Of a stretch of 64,000 nucleotides of DNA, positions 56,676 to 64,000 are shown one piece after another; the stretch's first letter is position 1, and each line of letters opens with the position of its first letter. The notes below the pieces were generated by a model. The model was not told where the DNA came from. It did no database searches and saw nothing but the letters and a program-made list of their open reading frames with translations. The position numbers and the translations under genes were made by a program. This DNA comes from Eunapius fragilis (Eukaryota; Porifera; Demospongiae; Spongillida; Spongillidae): assembly GCA_963681505.1 (NCBI GenBank), contig OY811971.1:9109991-9173990 (forward strand), read 5' to 3'.

Positions 56676-58774
56676 TTACTCTTGGCCCAGGTCGCCTATC
56701 TCAGTTTCACTGGAACTGCTGGTGGACTGTTCTTCATTGTCTTCAAGGGTGCTAGTGTTATCATCCTCTCGTTCTGAGTGTTCCTGTTCTGAATTCTGTA
56801 TCGACTTGAGCTGGTCAATTTTTTTTTAATTCCTTGCTGCTTCACGACACTTCTGGTTACATTTCCTTTTCAAGATCTTTATATCCAAACTATTCGGACC
56901 AAAACGTTTGTTGACACAGTCTAAAAATGATAATATATTATTTTAATTAATAGATGATCTCAAATTTCACATACCAATAAGCCTCTTCATTTTTTCCTTA
57001 GGCAATGCTGGTTTTGAGCTTCTCTTTGATTGAAAAACCAGTGACTTGCTCAGCTCCTTTTTTGTAAACATTGCATCTAGTAGTCCTAGTGCAGTTGTAT
57101 ATGGTGTTTCAGTGTTTATTTGACTCAAGTCTATGCCATCTGATCCATCTTGACAAGGTTCCTATATTTTAGGAATTGCATAATTATATGAAAATGATTA
57201 ACATCACTTGCATGCCTTCAAAATATTCTTTATTTCTTTTAGCTCATTTTCTATAGACTGTAATCTTGTTTCTAGAGGCTGGAATTTAAATTAAATATGT
57301 CACTGCATGTGAACCAGATATTTAACATACTGCAGGAATTGAATGTCCAGTTTTTCTATATGGGTCGGGTTCAGGTGACCTGCCATAATCTGCCTGTAGT
57401 TCCTGCACGTAACATAACCATGAAGTTTGTATTTTCTGATCATGTACATATACATGCAAATCTTACATGCAGCACAACAGTTACCTTGGCCTTTTTGAGA
57501 CCATTTCCAAGTACCCGGGGCCCAGACATTAAAGATGGACCTGGTTCTTCACTTTCACCTCGCAATTGCAATTTACTTGCCTGACTTTCTGCCAATACAT
57601 GATCTGCCTGCATGTAATAATATAAACATAAAGTTTGCATTCTATCAAGCACATGCAAATCTTACTTGCAACACAGCTGTTCCCTTGGCTTTTTTAACTC
57701 TTTGACCGCCAAGTGCACATTTATGTGCAATAATTGCACCCCGCGTTCACCGCCAAGTGCACATTTATGTGCACACATATCTGAAAACCAATTTGTGTCG
57801 CATGGTTACACACTTTGTGCACCAAAAAGCCCTAAGGACATGGAGCTATGACTGAAGTGCTGGTTTTTAATGAAAAGGAAAGCGGGAACTAACAGCTGCA
57901 GGTGTACGTGTAATGGCGCCTCTATCGTCACTAGCGGCTTTGAATACGCACCCGCTTGTTCTACTAAAATGGTTGTGAGCGAACCCTTTTTAAACACCTG
58001 GACCTTAGAAATAACAGTAGGGGATAAATTTAACGTGTTTTCGTCTTCTGTTTTATAGTATACACGATAGAAAGGCTTCAAATCCCAGCCAACTTGGCTC
58101 CGCCTATATCGAGTGTTGTTAGCAACCATTGTTTTTAAGCTAGTACACCAAATATATCAAAATAAACATCATAAAACGCTTTTATATCATATTAATATCT
58201 TTGAGTAAGCTAACCGTGTCATTCTTCGAGAACGGCGACTAATAAGCTACGGGTAGCCATAATTAAAAACATAGCTGGCAATGAACGACGTCATCCGTAT
58301 TGCAATAATGACTCTCAAAGAGTTAAGAACATCAGATACAGTTTTAAGTACCTTTTTGTTCAATCGGCACGACTTTTTCTTCCCAAATCCGGATGGTGAG
58401 TCTGCTTCTTCACTTTCCCCACTCATTAGCAATCGACCTGCCTGACTTTGAACTACATGTAACACCTGATCCTCTGCTGGAGCAGCAGATTCCAAAGCAC
58501 ACGCAGATGAGGATTTTGAACTCTTCCTTTTTTCTGAATAAAATAATACAGAATAATACAATGCATATATGCACCAAAATGTCATACCGCAAAATGATAC
58601 AAACTGAACAGGATATTCTTTTCCATGATCACTGAGCAAGAGATCAGCTCTTTCATTAAAATCATTTTTTGAAATTGGGATGAGGTTGGGCTTCAGTAGT
58701 GCGGCAATTTTAACTTTCTTCAATTCGCCAGTTTGTGCACACTTCACTATAACAGTTCCTGATGTACAATACAT
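56676..58774 (-). pseudogene. BEN-domain protein gene of the CACTA-like unit
   Basis: Exons (- strand): 58,774-58,588, 58,533-58,323 continuing after an insertion at 57,697-57,666, then 57,607-57,485, 57,278-57,208, 57,161-56,975 and 56,920-56,826. BEN domains bind DNA or protein. The domain is in the last two exons: TTALGLLDAMFTKKELSKS, KMKRLIGDCVNKRFG and KRKCNQKCREAARN. Exons 2 and 3 repeat a related motif (VLHVVQSQAGRLL..GESEE and HVLAESQASKLQLRGESEE). A piggyBac-like MITE interrupts exon 2 at VLK/KAK. An in-frame TAA at 56,826 is followed by about 50 more open codons (KKIDQLKSIQNSEQEHSE onward) ending at 56,676. It may have been a regulatory partner of the transposase; expression now is doubtful. 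Confidence 0.65.
57698..58322. mobile_element. piggyBac-like MITE, 625 bp, TTAA duplication
   Basis: TTAA flanks both ends (57,694-57,697; 58,323-58,326). The ends CTCTTTGACCGCCAAG and ATGACTCTCAAAGAG are inverted over CTCTTTGA. The left side has a second CCGCCAAGTGCACATTTATG copy. TTAA target and CTCTTTGACCGCC-like ends are typical of piggyBac. No transposase; it lies in an exon of the BEN gene. Confidence 0.85.
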
Positions 58775-59699
58775 CAATACATCAGTATATGCATAAGTAC
58801 CTGTACGTGATTACATAGCATGCAAATTAAACAAGTGTGGCCGCCATGCATGGTGGCTGTTGCGGGTACTGCTCCGTTGCATCTAGCCATTGCATGCTAT
58901 AACTAGCTGGCGGCCGCGAATAATAATAATATTTACCTATACGGACTGTATAAAATGATCGCTGTACGTGTAATTGTTTTGGCGGGCACACGCACGGTGG
59001 AAATTTTTACAACGCATTATTTCGTCAACCAGCTGGCAGCTACAGCGTAAAAATCGGACAATTCAGCTAGGTACATAACTATCTATCCATATATGGTGCA
59101 GATCAGCGCATCACATATCATGTTTTTAAATAAATAAATATATATATATATACGCCAGAGATGCAAACCTGTGTTAATTGGTGATTACATATTTGCATGT
59201 ACTTGACATTCTGTGTGTATACACTTGTACATTCACAGCTGAAGCCAGCGTTTGTCACACAACATAAAAGCCACAATGTATATTCATATTTGTATTCTTG
59301 TACGTTATAACCACTAACTGTTTTCATCCAGTGGGTTAATTTCTTCAAGCGTTTCACGGAGCTTACTGCTGGGTTGTCGACAACGCTTCCCAAGTGTGGC
59401 CATTGGATCGTGATCGTGAGCACGTTTCTTTTTTTCAAGTGACTGCACGTGACACGGTAATTAAATTCATAGAAGTGAATTTCATCATGCATGGATGCCA
59501 TTATTATTTTTTTCCCTGCATGTAAAACTTCCAGCAATATCAGGACACACGCGCGTTGATTAAAAGCTTGTGCTAGATGCATGCATACATTGACTGTGTA
59601 CTAGATGCACTTTGGAATGATGTATAACTAGGTGTATAATTATTAATTTAGCATGATATGGGTTACCATTTTTTAATTTTCAGTCTTTCATTGAAAGAG
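58775..59699. other. Divergent promoter region of the CACTA-like unit
   Basis: Separates the BEN gene (-) and transposase (+). Contains (TA)n near 59,140. A 154-codon - strand frame (59,118-59,582) includes SVVDNPAVSSVKRLKKLTHW, which could be an unrecognised upstream exon of the BEN gene; no donor/acceptor pair was convincing. Confidence 0.4.
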
Positions 59700-62699
59700 A
59701 TGTCTCGATCCAGAGGTCAGTATAAGCTATATTTAAGGAATTCTTACAAGAGGATACCTAAATCCACTGTATCAAGTAGGAGAAAAAAGCAGTAAGCTTT
59801 GAGGAGTTTTGTACGAATGCTAGTACAACTTTCTGCATATATATTGTCTATAGTGCCATGCATCATAATGCATTTGGACAGCTACATCCAACACAAATGT
59901 AAACATTTAATGCTCATTGAATTGTTTATTATAATCATCAATTCCCTATAACATTTATAGTGGTAAGTTACTTGATCAACATAAATGTGAATGATAATTT
60001 CATTTCAGCGTATTGCATGCAGAGCAGAGAATTTTTGCAGATATTGCTACATCAACTACAGGTGCAGCTGCTTCAGCGTTAGGTACATGTACCACTAATA
60101 CCATTCTCATTGTGAAATCTTAGTACTTGGTGCATTTGGAATTAGATGAGAATCCATCTGTAGAACTTCCTTTGACATCAGATGCACTTATAGCCCCTCC
60201 AAGTACTTCTTTTGATTCTCATGGTAGGTCATTGTATAGTATTTTTAAAATTAAATTCACATGCAACACTGCATGCCAAAAAAACTGCATCTTTCCATTG
60301 TACATTTAGTGGCTGAATCTGACTGTGGTATGAATTGTGATGCTGTATTTGATGATGTTCTTCATTCCATTCAAGGTATAATGTATAAGGTTAAAGATTT
60401 CTATGCTACTCATAGTACTACATTATAGATTATCAAAGCATGGAGAGTGGTCCTGACCCACTTCAAGTTGATGCATATGTAGACTACAAATGTTTACAGC
60501 AGCCTATTTATGATCATGCCAGAGTTAGTGTACTAGGGGCATACTGTTCAATTATGCAGTATGCTATAGCAAATAAGGTGCCATATACAGCTATTGATGG
60601 GCTTCTTAAACTTCTTCAAGTGTTGTGTCCCGAACCGAACCTACTTCCAAAGAGTTTTTACAAAGTTAAAAAGTTCTTTAAACAATTTAACACCAAGACA
60701 ATTTTGAAAAAGGTTTGTTGTAAGTGTTCATCTATTGTTGAAGATAGTTTAAATGTTTGTGACAAATGTGGTACTCTACAAGGCAATGTTGGTCAGCTTG
60801 CACACATACCCATTAGCAAAGCTCTCCAAACCATTGTATCAAGTAAGTTATAATACCAGTTACACTATAAAGTTAATTATCCTTTTCATAGATCATTGGA
60901 ATGAAATAACAGTTCCTAATATCCATGACAGAACAAATACCATCAGTGATATCTGGACAGCTGATGGTATTAAACAGCATGATATCTTTTTTTCTGCTAA
61001 GGGCAATCTTGGTCTAAGCATTTTTACAGATGGAGTTCCGCTTTTTAAATCGTCATCAATGACCTTTTGGCCAGTTTATGGAGTGATACTGAATTTGCCA
61101 CCATCAATTCGAAACAACTCAGCCAATATTATGCTGCTTGCATTATGGTGTGGTCCAATGAAACCTTCCATGCAACTATTGTTCGAGCCAGTTGTTGATG
61201 CATTAAATTCTTTGCATTCTAATGGGATTGAAATTCATACACATGAAGGTCTAAAGGTAGTTCATATTAAAGTGCTGACCTGCATATGTGACACAATAGC
61301 TAAAGCCCCAGTAATGGGCATTAAACAATTCAATGGCATCTGTGGATGTCCTGTGTGCATTCACCCTGGAAAACGTTTAAGAAATGGGTCACGTATTTAT
61401 CTTCCAGACCATGAATATGCACTGAGAACACATGGGGAGATGTGTGAGATTGCAGTAGAGGTTGAACGCACTGGTGCATCTGAACAAGGTGTTTTGTGTA
61501 CTTCACCACTATCACAACTTATTGGATTTAACCTCATTGATGGTATTCCTATTGATTACATGCATGCAGGTCCTGAAGGTATTATAAAGAGACTAATGAG
61601 CTGTTGGTTTGATAAGTCAAACCATATGAAAGCTTTTTATCTAGGAGCTGAATTGAATTCTATAGATTCTGTATTTGTAAAATTGAAGCCACCACATGAC
61701 TTTACCAGGGCTCCTCGAAGTATTTCAAAACATAGAAAGTACTGGAAGGCATCTGAATTTCGAAACTGGGTACTATTTTACTCTCTTCCACTCCTTCTTA
61801 ATAAACTTCCTCCACTTTACTATCATCATTATGCTCTATTAGTATCTGCGATGCATTTACTTCTTCAGCAAGATTTAAATAGGAACGAGATTGATGCAGC
61901 TGAAGTAATGCTTAAAGATTTTTGTTCTCTCCTGCCTGAACTGTATGGGGAAGTAAACTGTACTATCAATGCTCATCTACTTCTGCATTTAACACACTAT
62001 GTTCGGCTGTGGGGACCTTTATGGACACATTCTGCATTTGGATTTGAAAACAAAAATGGAATTGTTAAGAACCTTTCACATTCAAAATACCAAGTTTTGA
62101 ATCAAATAATTTTCAATGTTGAAGTTGATCAAACATTGCAACTTGTGCACCATAAACTTGCTCAGTGTGAGGATAACATAACTATGAATTTCATTAATGA
62201 ATGCAGTCATTTCATGCCATCTGATCTTGAAGAAGTAGAAAAACATGTGTATTTTATTCCAACTTCCTTTCAATACAGTACTGAAGGATTCAACATATAT
62301 GGAAAATTGTTAAAGGATGGACTTATCTTTTATGCTCAAAATTTCAGCAAGTCAGCAAAACGCGACAGTTCTGTATGCTATTACAAAGACACTAATGGCA
62401 AGAGGAGGTATGGTAAAATATTGGGATTCATCAAGATGAACCCTCCTAGTGCTATAGTGAGACCATTCAAGGTTAAGACACAATCATTACTGTCTGTTGC
62501 TGGTCCAGCTTGTAGAGACACCCTTCAGGTGTACAAAGATGAGGACATTTTAGGTGCATGTGACTTGTTTGTTGAAGTCACTGATGGAGAATGTGAGACC
62601 ATAATTTCAATCTCTAGTATAATTACGAGAGCTGTATTAGTTCAGGTACATAATAAAACATATGCTATCAAGGAACCAAATAAGTATGAACATCATTAA
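59700..62699 (+). CDS. CACTA/EnSpm (TNP2-like) transposase, 6 exons, intact
   Basis: Exons 59,700-59,791, 60,009-60,082, 60,146-60,223, 60,310-60,375, 60,429-60,842 and 60,892-62,699 join in phase with GT..AG sites, giving 843 aa without stops. The N-terminus is basic (MSRSRGQYKLYLRNSYKRIP); a zinc-ribbon-like CCKCSSIVE..CDKCG lies in exon 5. The catalytic part in exon 6 resembles animal EnSpm/TNP2 transposases: FTDGVPLFKSS, MLLALWCGPMKPSM, GICGCPVCIHPG, FNLIDGIPIDYMH and HLLLHLTHYVRLWGPLWTHS followed by AFGFENKNG. The Asp of FTDG, the Asp of LIDG or IDYMH and the Glu of FENKNG are my candidates for DDE. The C-terminus has CYYKDTNGKRRYGKILGFI. It catalyses cut-and-paste movement; the open frame suggests recent activity. 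Confidence 0.85.
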
Positions 62700-63042
62700 T
62701 GTTCAAAGTCTGAGCACAAGTTGAGTGTCTTGTTCGTATTGTACTACATGTATTGTTCTATTATCATGTCAATATCCATCACTTTCCTTCACTTACTTTA
62801 ACAAAGGCAATCATCAGTTGCTAAAAGGCACATGTGGTACTTCTTAGATCTTTCTGCAAAGGCATATCCACATTTATCACCATATATGCTGGATTGTAAG
62901 GATCATGCATGTTCATGCATGTCTGAATAGCTGGCATCAAACATTCATAATCCATCATGAAAGACTTCTTACACTAAACATTGTTATGGGCTATACTTTA
63001 AAACTTGCAACTAAACATAATTAATCTAATCTAATTACGATT
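62700..63042. other. 3' flank of the transposase
   Basis: AT-rich, no gene seen. Confidence 0.35.
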
Positions 63043-63153
63043 CAAGATTAGCATGCATGATCCATGCATGGTAATGCATGGCTTCTAACACCTTGAAAAG
63101 TAGCTCCATGCATACCATGCAACATCATGCATGAAACATGCATGACCATGCAA
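63043..63153. repeat. Right ATGCATG subterminal repeat cluster
   Basis: Seven or so copies of CATGCATG-like heptamers (GCATGCATGATCCATGCATG and similar), mirror of the left cluster. Confidence 0.7.
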
Positions 63154-63475
63154 GACACTTTTCCTTGGGTAAATCATCGTACGGCAAGCAGCCCCCCCCC
63201 CCCACTTTTCGTTTCGGACCTGAAGCAGACTGCACACACACCCCCCCCCCCCCCCCCCCCCCCCCGCTTTTCGTATCGGGCCTAAAACGGACAGCACCCC
63301 CCCCCCCCCGCTTTTGGATCGGCCTAAAGCGGACAGCACCCCCCCCCCCCCCTCCCGCTTTTTGTATCCGCCCCTGGCTTCGCATGCATTCATTGTCAAT
63401 GTCAGTGCCGCCCCTCCAGTAAAACCGCCCCCCCCCCCCCCCCCCCCCCTTAGCCAAATCCTGGATCCGGGGCTG
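63154..63475. repeat. C-run tandem units at the right end of the compound insertion
   Basis: Three units of C run plus CGCTTTTCGTATCGGGCCT and AAACGGACAGCACC, matching the MITE at 477-794, followed by a 22-base C run and the CTGGATCCGGGGCTG end. This shows that the outer shell is a member of the same MITE family. Confidence 0.8.
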
Positions 63476-63846
63476 GTCTATATGACATGTAAGGATAACG
63501 TGCCGGTAAATTTCGAAGCGATTGGTACTATTCCCGTCCTTCTAAACCGTTCCTAGCTCGAGTTATACCTTCCTAAGAAGACGACGACGACGACGACGAC
63601 GACGACGATGGAGAATTATTTTAGGACTGGGCACGAGAAACAGGAAATTGTTTGTTTCTCTATAACCGCACCGTTTTATGACACGGAACAAACATAGAAC
63701 TGTAGATCGTTGTGCTCTCATTCCATCGCAATAAAGAGATAAGCGATCCGTTTCTCCGTTGTCCCTCCAGACGCTAGTGAAGTTTTATTAATGACATTCA
63801 TCAACCCTCAATCAATCCTATATTGAACCTGCTGCCGCAGGTTCAG
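63476..63846 (-). mobile_element. Element A terminal part, continuation after insertion
   Basis: Resumes at GTCTATATGACATGTAAGG and runs to GAACCTGCTGCCGCAGGTTC, a small hairpin that may mark the end of element A. It has the empty ISL2EU site at 63,661-63,664 (TATA) and a (GAC)n run at 63,578-63,608. Confidence 0.8.
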
Positions 63847-64000
63847 ATACATTATATCGCGCATGCGCAATAACGGCTACATTTTATGTCACCGGACCAG
63901 TATTGTGCAGAACGACGAAGAAAAAAGAAAGCGGCTGTGCTCCCATACCTGTCCGACTAAAATAGTTCCTTTCGTCAGAGATAATATATAGAGGGATTGG
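63847..64000. other. No gene recognised
   Basis: Unique-looking sequence after element A; includes GCGCATGCGC. Too short to interpret. Confidence 0.3.

Larger units (their letters stand above)
56271..63175 (+). mobile_element. CACTA/EnSpm-like transposon nested within
   Basis: Bounded by clusters of ATGCATG subterminal motifs (56,313-56,550 and 63,043-63,153), a CACTA-type feature. A CACTATCACGC sequence at 56,271 could be the left end; no matching TAGTG was found at the right. ACCCAAGGAA and its complement TTCCTTGGGT occur in inverted orientation near both ends (56,303; 63,163). It carries a TNP2-like transposase (+) and a BEN-domain gene (-). The exact limits are uncertain. Confidence 0.6.
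56155..63475. mobile_element. 7.3-kb compound insertion with hAT-type ends and 8-bp TSD
   Basis: Ends are a perfect 15-bp inverted pair, CAGCCCCGGATCCAG and CTGGATCCGGGGCTG. GTCTATAT is duplicated on both sides (56,147-56,154 and 63,476-63,483) and present once at the empty site near 52,972. An 8-bp duplication with CAG..CTG ends is standard for hAT. The terminal 100-300 bp are C/G runs and the CGGGCCTAAAACGGACAGC-type unit also seen in the MITE at 477-794. The interior carries a different, CACTA-like unit. Confidence 0.85.

Noticed and set aside
59118-59582. 154-codon - strand frame as a separate gene
   Set aside because: No recognised domain and no clear splice partners; kept only as a possible upstream exon of the BEN gene.

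Overview
The window is animal nuclear DNA: intron-rich genes with GT..AG splice sites, AT-rich introns full of TACATGTA-like motifs, and a very heavy load of transposons, satellites and long G/C homopolymers. Several repeat proteins, notably the ADPEKKKASVRDSY-type charged repeats, the LINE reverse transcriptase and the YTDGGPDH transposase, resemble multi-copy proteins I know from demosponges and cnidarians. A demosponge is my best guess. No bacterial genes, rRNA, tRNA or CRISPR array were seen.

Three host genes can be read exon by exon with matching splice phases. A tandem-SH2 adaptor (7 exons, 285 aa, + strand, 19,920-22,022) resembles no protein I can name. UFL1, the UFM1 E3 ligase (15 exons, about 790 aa, - strand, 31,908-43,049), looks complete. 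CEP41, a centrosomal protein with a rhodanese-like domain (11 exons, 348 aa, + strand, 45,716-47,704), also looks complete. UFL1 and CEP41 are head to head, 2.7 kb apart.

Region by region: 0.5-0.8 kb holds a hAT-like MITE. From 2.1 to 10.35 kb there is a 180-bp tandem duplication and a 70-bp minisatellite array into which a 6.16-kb DNA transposon (4,063-10,220, 33-bp TIRs, TTA duplication) has jumped; it carries a decayed DDE transposase and its own 36-bp minisatellite. From 12.7 to 18.6 kb lies a nested stack: a repeat here called element A is split by an ISL2EU-type transposon (12,854-15,382; YqaJ nuclease plus THAP/DDE transposase) and by three 5'-truncated LINE copies. The SH2 gene follows. 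Between 22.3 and 30.4 kb is a G-rich tandem duplication and a roughly 6-kb satellite with higher-order structure and inverted blocks. UFL1 (with intronic repeats and a LINE fragment), CEP41 and a decayed LINE (48.0-50.7 kb) follow.

From 51 to 64 kb there is a large inverted duplication of element A. Its arms carry convergent proline-rich genes (52,067-52,471 + and 54,213-54,650 -), and its spacer is framed by hairpin MITEs. The right-hand element A is split at 56,154/63,476 by a 7.3-kb compound insertion with 15-bp CAG..CTG inverted ends and a perfect 8-bp target duplication. Inside it is a CACTA/EnSpm-type unit with an apparently intact six-exon transposase (843 aa) and a divergent BEN-domain gene whose exon was hit by a piggyBac-like MITE.
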